From: Ursus arctos
Taxonomy: Eukaryota > Chordata > Mammalia > Carnivora > Ursidae
Assembly: GCF_023065955.2 (NCBI RefSeq)
Contig: NW_026622930.1
Location: 24,219,449 to 24,283,448 of the forward strand
Reading direction: 5' to 3'
DNA: 64,000 nt
In this document: positions 54,726 through 64,000 of the stretch, piece after piece
Layout: each line of letters begins with the position of its first letter
Numbering within the stretch: the stretch's first letter is position 1
Translations under genes and position numbers: made by a program
Notes under the pieces: model-generated
Seen by the model: the letters and a program-made list of their open reading frames with translations, nothing else
Told to the model about the DNA's origin: nothing
Database searches by the model: none

Positions 54726-55740
54726 GGAGTGAGTTATACAGTGCCCGCTATGAAGCAGGCATGGTGCTAGGGCCAATACAAAGTGCACAGAAGGGATATG
54801 GTCGCTAGCCTGCTGGAGCTCATGGTCTAGAAAGCCAGACAGATACTAATCAAGTAATCGTACAATTACTTAATCACTATTTTTTTTTAAAGATTTTATT
54901 TATTTTGAGAGAGAGAGAAAGAATGAGTGGGGTGGGGGAAGGGGCAGAGGGAGAGGGAGAAACAGGCTCTCTGCTGAGCAGCTGAGCAGGGAGCCAGATG
55001 TGGGGGTCAATCCCAGGACCCCAGGATCGTGATCTGAGCTGAAGGCAGACACTTAACCGAATGAGCCACCCAGGCGCCCCACTTAATCACTATTTTTGAT
55101 AACTGCTGTGAAGGGGAGGGGCTAACAGTCTGGGGTGGGGGGTACTGGGCAAGGGAAGGCTTTCCTGAGGAAGTGACATGTAGCTGGGATCCAGAGGAGT
55201 TAGCCAGGGGAAGGGGGATGAGTGGGACATGGCCCTGTGAAGGCCCTAAAGGAGCAAAGAATCTGACACATTCAAAGAGTTGAGAGGCCAGGGAGGCCAG
55301 AGCACAGTGCAGGGGGAGTAGAAGGCCATGCACTTGTGCCTAGAGGGATTGGTGGGGGCCAGATGGACAGTGCCGTATAACACATGATCAATCACCATTT
55401 TCAAAGCATTTTAGATGCTGGACTCAGATTAAAATGCAGAGAGGCAAGAGAGGCACTGGGTTCATTCGGATACTACCACGGTAGCCCAGATGAATTAAAA
55501 TGGTGGCAGTGGAGGTGGAGAGAAGGGAACAGACTGGAGATATATTTAGAAGGAAGACTTGATGGGGTTGGTGATTGCATGTTGGGAGGTAGATAGTGGG
55601 ACCATTTCCTAGACTAGGCAGCCCAAGAAGGGCACAGAGGGACTGGGTGGCGTGGTTAGGCCGGTCTAATCTTGGCCATGCAGAGAGAGGTGGCTGTGGT
55701 CATCCAAGTGGAGGTGCTGGGGAGGCTGTCACATGTACAA
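54725..55740 (+). repeat. L2 element interrupted by a CAN-SINE
   Basis: Carries GAAGCAGGCATGGTGCTAGG, GCTGGAGCTCATGGTCTAGA and CAGACAGATACTAATCAAGT, then after the SINE AAGGCTTTCCTGAGGAAGTG, CCTAAAGGAGCAAAGAATC and further L2 text such as GAGGTGGAGAGAAGGGAACA. Confidence 0.85.
54868..55097 (-). mobile_element. CAN-SINE with perfect 17-bp target-site duplication
   Basis: SINE proper 54885-55080: TTTTAAAGATTTTATTTATT, GA-rich body, AGCTGAAGGCAGACACTTAA, GAGCCACCCAGGCGCCCC. ACTTAATCACTATTTTT is identical at 54868-54884 and 55081-55097. Confidence 0.97.
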
Positions 55741-56021
55741 GTCAGGATCCCAGAGAAGCTAAAGAAGCCTAGACTTGCCCCAGTGACACACAACAAGCCC
55801 ACAGCAGATCCAGAACTTGGCTAACAGTGCAAAGAATGAGACAAATGAACCCTTCTAAGGGCTGGCAGAGGCTGAGAACATTCCAGATATTTTAACAAGG
55901 CCATGTGAGTCCCCATGGAATGGCAGTGGCTAAGGATAGCATGATAAGAACACAAAGGCTATTGCAGGGATAAAGAGGACAGGGAAAATGGCAATGACGA
56001 TGAAAACTGGGTAGGCAATAA

Positions 56022-56353
56022 GGTCTGAATGTTTGTGTACCCCCAGAATTCATATATTGAAATCCTAACCCCCAGAGAGGATAGTATTAGGAGGTGGGGC
56101 CTTTAGGAGGTGCTTAAATCATGACAGTGGAGCCCTCGAGAATGGGATTAGTGCGTTACAAGGAGACTCCAGAGAGATCCCGTGCCCCTTCCACCACAGG
56201 CGGACAGTGAACACTCTGTGACCTGGAAGATGACTGTGTTGGCCCCCCGACCTTGGACGTCCAGCTTCTAGAACTGTGAGAAATACATTTGTGTTGTTTA
56301 TAAGCTACCTGGTCTGTGCTGTTTTGTTACAGGAGCATGAATGGACCAAGATA
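56022..56353 (+). mobile_element. MaLR-type (MST/MLT1) solo LTR
   Basis: Nearly full-length: GTCTGAATGTTTGTGTACCC, TATTGAAATCCTAACCCCCA, TATTAGGAGGTGGGGCCTTT, GAATGGGATTAGTGCGTTAC, TTCTAGAACTGTGAGAAATA and TTTTGTTACAGGAGCATGAA. No internal retroviral genes are present. Confidence 0.88.
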
Positions 56354-59300
56354 CTCAGTATAAGCAATGCCTGGTAATGTTTTAACTCACAGTCCACTTA
56401 CGACTCCATCCATTGTCCTTCTGAGTGGAGAGAAACATGAGCGCCCCGCCAAAGGGCACTGTATTTGGAATACCCTGAAATGCCAAGTCTGAACACTTCT
56501 CTAGCAGAGGATATAGTGAAGAACATCGACTACTCCAGAAGTAGAGGAGCGATTCAAGATAAAATTAAAGACGAGGATATTTACAAGCATCCTTGAGCAA
56601 CCCTGTTTTCTTGCTCACACTTTTGCATGCAGTAGAAGTGGACTAAAGGGAACTTATCTGAATGAGATTGAATTTTAAACACAACTCCAAGTAAAAATTA
56701 CTTGGTAGCCTACCTAACTCATTCAAGGGGACTGGCTTCCCCATTCAATCCATGTCAAACGAAGCACTCTTGGTCACAAGTTAAGTTCTATGTGCATAAA
56801 GGATAAACAATGGCACTGCCTCATCTCGCATAGCACAATGGAGAAGCAGTGCCTCTATTGAGTGGCTATGAAATCTGACAGCATGAATAATCCAGTTTAA
56901 AAAGGAGACCAAAATGTAGAACTGTATCTCTCATTAAATCAGGATCCTTTTGTATGGAACCCAACAAATGTGCACAGTTTCATCTTCCTGAGTAATACCA
57001 TCGAAAGGCCACAGGAAGCTTCTTCAAACGGAAGGAGGTGCAGCTGGTGGACGGACAATCAGACTCAGGCAAGTCTGACCCTGCTGTTGACTTAGGTCAG
57101 GAAGGTAGCTCTCATGTTCGCTGCAACTGATTGAGTGCTTGGCAAAGTTTTCACATTATCTTACTAGATATGAATTATTTTACGGGTATTTTAGATAAAG
57201 CATCCCAATTTAGTCTACAGTCCTTTTGATAAGACAACAAAAAAGGTCTTGCTACCGTTACTAAAGTATGGTCAACAGAACTACAGAAGATACACGGGAC
57301 TTTTCTGGCTCATTGAGAATGTGCATAATTGTGGAATCAAAACACAAACGTTGACTAATAGGTTAAAGGGAGAACAGATGCAAAAATGTTAAACCCTAAA
57401 TTGGTGGCAGTTGGAAATAAAGAACGCATAATCCACTTTAGAAGAGCAAACAGACTACTTTGGATGTGGAAGTGACTAAAAATATGAAAGCCTCTGTCCG
57501 AAGTAAAGTTCTTTTTAAGCAACAGAAAGCCTTAGTGTCTTAGGAAGATGGGATGGACAACGAAGGGCTACATACCCTGCCTTGACCTCTCTTGTTTGAG
57601 AGGAGACACACCGCCTTCCCGGGAGTGGCACTGGGGACATCAATTCAGCAGTGAACAACAGACCCACGCAGGCACAGTGGCATATGAGGCCCAGGACACG
57701 AGAAAAGCACACAGTGATGGCATTTACCACCACCGCTCTCAAACCCAGAGCCACGCAAACGGCAGTCTGAAAACCTCAAGATTTTTTTCCTCCTCAATAT
57801 TATTTGACAATCAAGTTAGATGCTCATAAGCTGACTAGCGGTTGAAAACGGGTTACTAAGCTCTTACCCACCATGCCATCTCCTGCTTCCTGGCACAGAC
57901 TGGAAACCACTAATGCTGCTTTACAAACATCTGAGATCCTCACATGCCTGACTCTCTGTTGAAAGGACCCCAACTTCAGCTCCCCAAGACTGTCAGAATC
58001 GACCCTAACTGGGCCTCTTCTACGTGCATATGTGACACATTGTCCAAAACATTCCCAGAGGGAATAGTACACATAAAACTCATAATGGAAAGTGAATCAA
58101 TAAATAGAGAAGTTTATATAAATAGGTATAACATAAAATTCTAGCAAGTGTTCCACAGCACTTGGCTCTTCTATTTTTACACTCCTTACATGAGAGTCTA
58201 GTTATCTATCTCCTCAATCTCAAAAGTTTTTTTTAAATCTTTGCAACCTCAACCCCCAACAACTAATGTGTGACTGCTCAACAGAATAATACATTCCAAC
58301 AAATCTTCTGTCCTGCTGAGTCTCGCTGACAGCCTAGCAGCTTAGCTGTCACTGAAATACCTGAACAGCTTGAAGGTCAAGACTGTGCATTTCCAAACAC
58401 CATGGTCATCTCAAGATCTAACTTCCAGGTCTGGTCTCTTGCGGGAAACAGGTATCTCATCTACCCCTGATTCTAAGGTGAAACCTCAGGGATAAATCCA
58501 TCAACCGGAATTAAAGGTTGCTAACCCACAAACAATCTTCATGGAGATTTAGGCTTATGACAAAAGGGAGACCCAAGGTTTACAAGGAAAGGATCTGAAA
58601 TGCTGCTCTCAGATCTTTCCTTTTATAGACTCTTGGCAACTTTCCCCAGAGCTCAAGTTCCCTTTAAAATGTATCACGTGGATAACATGCGTGCACGGAC
58701 AGAGGTGTGAGGTGAAAGCCCAAGCAGAGGCTTAAACACAAAAAAGCACAAGGCCATAGAAATTAAGACCTTACCACCCAGAAAATCACGAGTAATCCCA
58801 GTTAGAATTGGAAATACATTACTAGCTTTTCCTTGAAGCTATTCTGTCTTGGTCTCCATGCGGGAGATACCATTCTGGGGAAATGTCTGTGTGCTTTAAC
58901 AGAGGGAAGACCCCCCCCCCAAACCTAAATCTCAAATATTCATTTTCCCCTTTGCATCCATTTCCATTCTCCAACTTGGCTGCAAATTTATGCCAAAGAT
59001 CCTGAACCCCATTTCTATACAATGTCCTCTGTTTGGAACCAGATATGGCTCCCTCCATTTTCCTCTTCCAAAGAGGAGATAAGATTAGAGAAATTCTCCA
59101 AATCCCCAGCTTCCAGAAGGGTTCACAGTAACAGTGCCCACCTCCCCATCCGCACTGGCCCACGCTGCATCTGTGCCAGCCAGCAGGAGCACCCTCCAGG
59201 CATCCACCAGCCTGCCAGATCAGCAAGGCAGAACTGGGCAGACCCTAGGACCGTGCTGTGACTGGCATACCACCAGACTCCCAGGGCAAACGCCCAGGCA

Positions 59301-59639
59301 ATGGGTAATTGCCAGGACTTGGGCAATAACAAGGAGCCTGACTGCGGCCTGTGCCCCGGGCCTGGAACAGAACTCCCCGAAACGCACCCCCTAACCACTA
59401 ACTCCTTATTTGGCACTGTGCACACCTTCTCTCCCACCTCCCCACGCCCTGGCACCATACCTGGCAAGCTGGCCACCCAGGAGAAATAACCAGCTAAGTG
59501 GGTGACAGCAGGTCTCTACAAAAGACAGCACACCTGCGTCCCGGGCCCAGGACGGGGCACTATGTCCACCTCCAAGCAGGAGGCCCAGGAAGCTCACCGG
59601 GTTACCTGCCCCGCCCCCACTCACCTGCCCATTACCTGC

Positions 59640-60780
59640 CCCTCTCTCAGAGCCCTGCAGGCCTGCGGGCTCTCCGCCGCTGCCCAGACGCCCAGCAGGG
59701 CTAGACCAGGGCTCACCCGCCCTGACTGCGTACCCCACTCGCTCCCCATACAAGTCCCCTCCCCACACACAGCCCCCAGTCTCCCGAGATCCCCTCTCCC
59801 ACGCAGCCGCGCCCCTCGCAGCAAAAGCAACCAACTAAAAGGGAAACAGACGCACCGCCTCCCGCTCCCACCATTTGGCCCTCTGACCCCCGAAAGTCCT
59901 GTCCTCTCTCTTGCCTACGTCGCTTCCCTTCTCTCCCCTACTCCTGCCTCCTTTCTCCACGCTCCCCGCGCGAACCCTCTGCCCACGGGCCCAACCCTCC
60001 CTCTCTCACCTAGGGCCGAGGTCGCCTCTCCACGACCGGCCCCGCGGGTCAGGCGGCGCATGCGCGAGCCCGGCCCGACGGCTCCATGACAACCCGGTCG
60101 GCGCCGCGTCTCAAGCTATTCCCTCCGCCAGCTCCCACCTCCCGCCTCCCGCCCCTTTCTCCTCCCTCCGCCTCCGCGGCGGCGGTCTCCGGCCACGTGA
60201 CTCGGCTCGGATGACCCGGCACCATGGAGACTGTCGACGGTTCTCCTAGAAGGGCCCTCCCCACCGGAAGGCGAGGCAGGCACGCCTCTCAGGGAGGGGC
60301 GGACGTCCCTAAGAGGCCTGCGCTCTCTCCGCGGAAGGCGGGCGTCTCTATGGTTGGTTCCCCGGGCTCGCCGCCATTTTGTGCCGGGACCTTGAGCGAA
60401 GAGCCGCCGGGGCACGGCTTCGAGGCGGGGTTTTGAGGAGCCACGGGTGGGCGGGCTTCTAGCAGACAGGGTAGGAGGCGTGATTCTGCTGCGGGAGCGG
60501 GTGAGGGGTGGCCGGGAATGGCTCTCTCGGTCTGTACGCAGAGACACCCTTAGGGTTGGGGACCGGAACAGGCCTGCTGACGTGCACGTGAGGCCGAGGC
60601 GGTGGCGTCCGGCGTGGGACGGCGGGCGGGCACCCTCGCCGCGGTCTGGGCCTGGCGGAGGCGTGCCCCAGCGCCCCGCCGGCAGCTCACGTTTTCGCCA
60701 CGCCTGCCGCGGCGGTTGGCTGGCATTCCCGGCTACGTCTCCAGACAGCCCTCCACGAGGCAGGGACACAATCAGTATTT
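59640..60780 (-). promoter_or_regulatory. CIPC: CIPC CpG-island promoter
   Basis: CpG-dense, TATA-less region. It carries an NRF1-type palindrome GCGCATGCGC (60056-60065), a CACGTG E-box at 60194-60199 and another at 60585-60590 within TGACGTGCACGTGA, and a forward YY1-type GCCGCCATTTT at 60370-60380. Open frames across it (for example 217 codons on the - strand at 60769-60116) are compositional. Confidence 0.75.
60010..60200 (-). other. CIPC: CIPC non-coding exon 1 (3' end at 60010; 5' end approximate)
   Basis: A good donor on the - strand, CGGCCCTAG|GTGAGAGAG (junction 60010/60009), is the only strong one I see in the island upstream of exon 2. The transcription start is not visible from sequence; the left limit given is a guess around the E-box/NRF1 cluster. 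Confidence 0.45.
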
Positions 60781-61042
60781 CTGTTGGATGGTTTCACGTT
60801 CTTTGATGTCTGACTCCCATTGTCCCGTGCGACTGTCCGAGCTGCCTGGTTTAATGTGGATACTGTCTCCCCTGCCAGATTTTGGTGAAGTGTCACAATG
60901 AGCACACCTGTAATAGTTAAAGAAAAAGGGGTTGGGATCAATTCTCTTGCAGCATCGGATGAGTGAGGGTTACTAATTAGGTTAGAAAAACGTCCTTCTC
61001 GGGTGAATTTGAAGAGACCGACAGGTGGAGGCAAGTTCTAGA

Positions 61043-61189
61043 GCTGCCCTGGCCAGTCCGGTAGCCACTAATCACTAGGGAGTATTGAACTAATCAAAAT
61101 ACAGAATTTCAGTTTCTCATTTGCACTAGCCACGTTTTAAACCCTTAATGACCACATATAACTAATGGCTACCTTATTGGACAGCGCAG
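61043..61189. mobile_element. Short palindromic DNA transposon (MITE-like)
   Basis: The left CTGCCCTGGCCAGTCCGGTA and the reverse complement of the right end CTGCGCTGTCCAATAAGGTA match as terminal inverted repeats. The ends continue into GCCACTA / GCCATTA. This is the familiar old mammalian 'CTGTCCAATA...GTAGCCACTAG' element, probably hAT-related. Confidence 0.65.
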
Positions 61190-61454
61190 ATTATAGCACA
61201 TTGTCAGTATACACAGAGTTGTATTCGACCGCGCTGATGTAGATCACGGGATGGGGAAATCGCCCTGTGTTGGTAATCTAAGTCTTTGTAAGCACTGCTA
61301 GGTCATGGTTAATCACGTTAGTCCTCTAGACACAGATAATGCTAATGCATTATTGCATATGAATGTATTTATTAGCATAAGCCCCACCAACAAATAATTG
61401 AATGCCTACAGCATGTAAAGCTTTTGTTGAGGGGATGGAGGGAATGAAAACAAT

Positions 61455-61640
61455 AGTTAACAATTACCAAGTAATTAAGAGCCAGGCAGCTTTACATGCA
61501 TTGTCTTAACGATGCTTCTGCAAATTTATGAGGTTGGTGCTAGTATGGTTTGTAGTTGATAGATGAGAGCGCTGAGGTTTATGCTCATGATGACACAAAA
61601 TACGAAGTCCAAGATCTTAACCATTAACCCTACTGCTTCT
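61455..61640 (+). repeat. MIR
   Basis: AGCCAGGCAGCTTTACATGC, AAATTTATGAGGTTGGTGC, GATAGATGAGAGCGCTGAGG. Confidence 0.75.
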
Positions 61641-62420
61641 TTTGGGGGTGAAATAAAAGAGTTTTTATCTTCAGATAACCTTAGAATCTGATACGGGAAA
61701 GACATGCTCTAATAAACTATATGAGAATGTGGTCAATGCCAGGGGATTCTGAACATAATCTAATTAATAAAATGAAGGAAGAAAAAAATAGCCTTCAGTT
61801 GTTTGTTGGAGAAGGAAGAGAGGGTAAAGCTTTAAGAAAAGCTCGTTTTACAATAATGGAAGTAGATGAGGGCATAATGCATACCAGACAAAAGAGAATA
61901 AATGAAATAAGCCAAAGCATGAGGATTACTTGAGTCCTATAAAGGTGCAAGTAAGCCGGACTTACCTGATTTTACCTATCTTATGAGCAGAGACCCATGC
62001 TGTATCAATAACTTGAACTTCAAAGGCAACTTTGCTAATGGAACCAAGTGCATCAGACCAATTTACTGATAGGTGTGATTTTTATTGAGTATGATTCTTT
62101 ATCATTAATGATATAAAATAAGCAATTCATGAAAATGGGTAATTTTTTTAAAATGGGTAATATTTTTATATAGCCATACCAATGTAAAAAAAATTTTGTT
62201 CCTGGCTTTGTTAATTTGCCAGGGTTTGTAAATCAGCATCTTGGTTGATAGTTTCCTGGTGACATGACATCTTTAATCTTTACTGTCGCACCCATGTTCA
62301 GGCTAAGGTTCCTATGATGGAGAGTGGGTTTCCAAGCACAGCGTCTTCTTGCTGTAGAGTCTTTTCCATTTGGAGTCCTCAGTACACGTTGTGGTTAAAG
62401 ACTCATTTTGCCACCACCAC

Positions 62421-62437
62421 TGCCAGCAGGGGGAGAC
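62421..62437 (+). promoter_or_regulatory. CTCF-like motif
   Basis: TGCCAGCAGGGGGAGAC fits the CTCF core (CCAGCAGGGGG) in + orientation, about 2 kb upstream of the CIPC CpG island. Motif only. Confidence 0.45.
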
Positions 62438-62845
62438 CTGCTCCCTTAAATGGTACACTCAAGGCTTTGCAACTTGGCTTCTTTCCTTTCTCCTGTCACG
62501 GAGTGCCACAGTCTGGAGCCAGAAGCTGCGCTTCCACCCAGCCTCTTTCATTAAGTTGTTAACTCCCCCAACCATGCGAGGATTTGCATTTTCAATCCTG
62601 CATGAGGGTACCATGAAGAGTCAACCTTGTGCTGAGTTTCATTTGAAGAAATTTTCAAGTATATGATATGGTATATAATTTAAAATACTTATAAATAATT
62701 GTATAATACTTATTTTAATATTTAAAGTTGAATTTAAAATTAAAGTTAGTTTAGAACTATTTTAAAGTAATTAAAATAGTGTAATATCAGTGAAAGTATT
62801 CAAAAGATCGAGTTTCAAATCCCCGCTTCTTTCAATACCATTTTA

Positions 62846-63088
62846 TAAAAGAAGGGCATTTAAAAAAATTTTTTTTAAAGATTTTATTTATTTCTTAGAG
62901 TGTGTGCGGGAGAGAGCATGAGCAGTGGAGAGGGGCAGAGAGAGAAGGAGAAGCAGACTCCCCAGTGAGCAGGGGAACCTGTTACGGGGCTTGATCCCAG
63001 GATCCCAGGACCCTGGGATCATGACCTGAGCTGAAGGCAGACACTTAACTGACCGAGCCACCCAGGCGTCCCTAAAAGAAGGGCATTT
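62846..63088 (-). mobile_element. CAN-SINE with 16-bp target-site duplication
   Basis: SINE proper 62862-63072: TTTTAAAGATTTTATTTATT, body, GATCATGACCTGAGCTGAAG, GAGCCACCCAGGCGTCC. TAAAAGAAGGGCATTT is identical at 62846-62861 and 63073-63088. Confidence 0.97.
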
Positions 63089-63784
63089 TAACGTCTTCCC
63101 CCATATATACACAGAAAGGAAGATAGGCCATCACCTCATGACTTAAAAATTAAATAATTTCTCCTTTATGAAAAATTCATTGCATGATTCTTATTTTTCC
63201 AGTTTTCCTGAGGACCAGTGAAAACATCACCCTAAGGACTGGCATCAGTTCTTGGACCAGCGTTTGAGAACCATCTGTTTTATTTTTCCAAACCTTAGCC
63301 TGGTCATCTGTAAAATAGTTAGCCTCTAGTCTGAATCTGGCAGTATTAGCACTGACCACGTCACAGTGTGTTAAGAGGCTTGCTGGGATGGTAGGTATAT
63401 GTGCGCTTCGGAGTCCCAGAGCCAGGATTCAGTGAGAGAAGAGGGCAGAGGGATCTACACATCCCAGGCTGGCAGGGGCAGAAGTGGGTGAAAGTGGAAT
63501 GCATGCTCCTTTTTTCCTTAGCAGTCCGGTGACTAGGCCCCCCACAGCCAGCTTGGTTTGGGGCTCACATTCTCAGAGGCTCTGAAAGAGCAGGAGCAGC
63601 AAAGAATAACATTTAGGTTGTGATCAGGACAGTAATATACAGGCACGGCTTTGGTTTCAGGGGCAGTGGCAGCCCCTTCCAAATAGCTCTCTAACTTCCC
63701 GCCTGTACCTGAAATTCTCATAAGTAAAATTGCTTGACATGCAATTAGTCTAGAACCCAAGACAAATTTTTTCTCAGGACCACC

Positions 63785-64000
63785 AACACAGAGTGCTTAC
63801 TATTTGCCAGACACTGTCTTAAGTGTTTTGCCTAGATTTATTAATTTAATCCTCACAGAGTCCCATGAGGTGGTTGTGGTATCACTAGTTTCATTTTACA
63901 GAGGAGTAAACTAAGGTAAAGACGCCATGTCACTTGCCAGGGTGGCTGGTAGTAAAGAGTGGAGCCAGGATTTGAATTCCACAGTCCTTGCTTTTAGCCA
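63785..64000 (+). repeat. MIR
   Basis: A long MIR: GCCAGACACTGTCTTAAGTG, TAATTTAATCCTCACAGAGT, CATTTTACAGAGGAGTAAAC, GGAGCCAGGATTTGAATTCC. It runs to the window edge. Confidence 0.93.

Larger units (their letters stand above)
53598..60009 (-). other. CIPC: CIPC intron 1
   Basis: 6.4 kb in the leader. It contains three CAN-SINEs (54271, 54470, 54885), an L2 of about 1 kb, a MaLR LTR at 56022-56353 and an E-box CACGTG at 58675-58680. Its 5' part (about 59.1-60.0 kb) is C-rich and grades into the CpG island. About 56.4-58.9 kb shows no repeat or exon I can name. Confidence 0.8.
60800..64000. other. Region upstream of CIPC
   Basis: Beyond the CpG island there is a palindromic DNA element (61043-61189), a MIR (about 61455-61640), a strong CTCF-like motif (62421-62437), an AT-rich patch near 62.66-62.8 kb, a SINE (62862-63072) and a MIR at the end. 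I recognise no exon. Confidence 0.7.

Noticed and set aside
56022..56353. Possible retroviral gene content next to the LTR
   Set aside because: Only a solo LTR is present; flanking sequence shows no gag, pol or env-like frame.
60116..60769. 217-codon - strand frame upstream of CIPC
   Set aside because: It lies in the CpG island and overlaps other open frames; it does not join in frame to CIPC exon 2 by any splice site I can see.

Overview
This window is mammalian nuclear DNA from a carnivore. It is dense in tRNA-Lys-derived CAN-SINEs: the heads read GGGCGCCTGGGTGGCTCAG, the body ends in a CT-rich stretch, and the tail is AAATAAATAAAATCTTT. I count 22 clear copies. Two belong to a subfamily carrying CCCATAACGCCGGGATCACG, which I associate with arctoid carnivores (bears and relatives); that species-level guess is inference. 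The rest is old mammalian repeats (MIR, L2, L1M, MaLR LTRs, DNA transposons), microsatellites and three CpG islands. Nothing looks prokaryotic and there are no tRNA, rRNA or CRISPR features.

Two protein-coding genes are supported, and they converge. ZDHHC22 (+ strand) has a CpG-island promoter at about 15.66-16.9 kb, two coding exons (17871-18396 and 23593-23858; 263 residues) and a long 3'UTR that probably ends at the AATAAA at 26490. CIPC (- strand) has a CpG-island promoter and a non-coding first exon near 60.01-60.2 kb, three coding exons (53545-53410, 46982-46813, 43785-42892; 399 residues) and a 3'UTR of about 2.7 kb that probably ends at the AATAAA at 40210-40205. This adjacency and convergent arrangement match the human 14q24.3 locus in reverse orientation.

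Layout: 1-15.6 kb is intergenic, upstream of ZDHHC22, and repeat-rich, with a long (GT)n(CG)n tract at its left end. 15.7-26.5 kb is ZDHHC22. 26.5-40.2 kb is the intergenic interval between the converging 3' ends; it holds a CpG island with no gene at about 32.0-32.56 kb, two facing CTCF-like motifs at 29.7 kb and a pile-up of retrotransposons at 34.76-35.95 kb. 40.2-60.2 kb is CIPC. 60.2-64 kb is the CpG-island shoulder and repeats upstream of CIPC.

The two products work in different pathways: ZDHHC22 is a membrane protein S-acyltransferase, and CIPC is a nuclear repressor of CLOCK-BMAL1. I see no sign of a novel multi-gene system. The most interesting signals are regulatory: a start-stop uORF in ZDHHC22, an in-frame uORF and a NAGNAG acceptor in CIPC, E-boxes and an NRF1 palindrome at the CIPC promoter, a (UG)n tract in the ZDHHC22 3'UTR, the orphan CpG island and the Z-DNA-prone tract.
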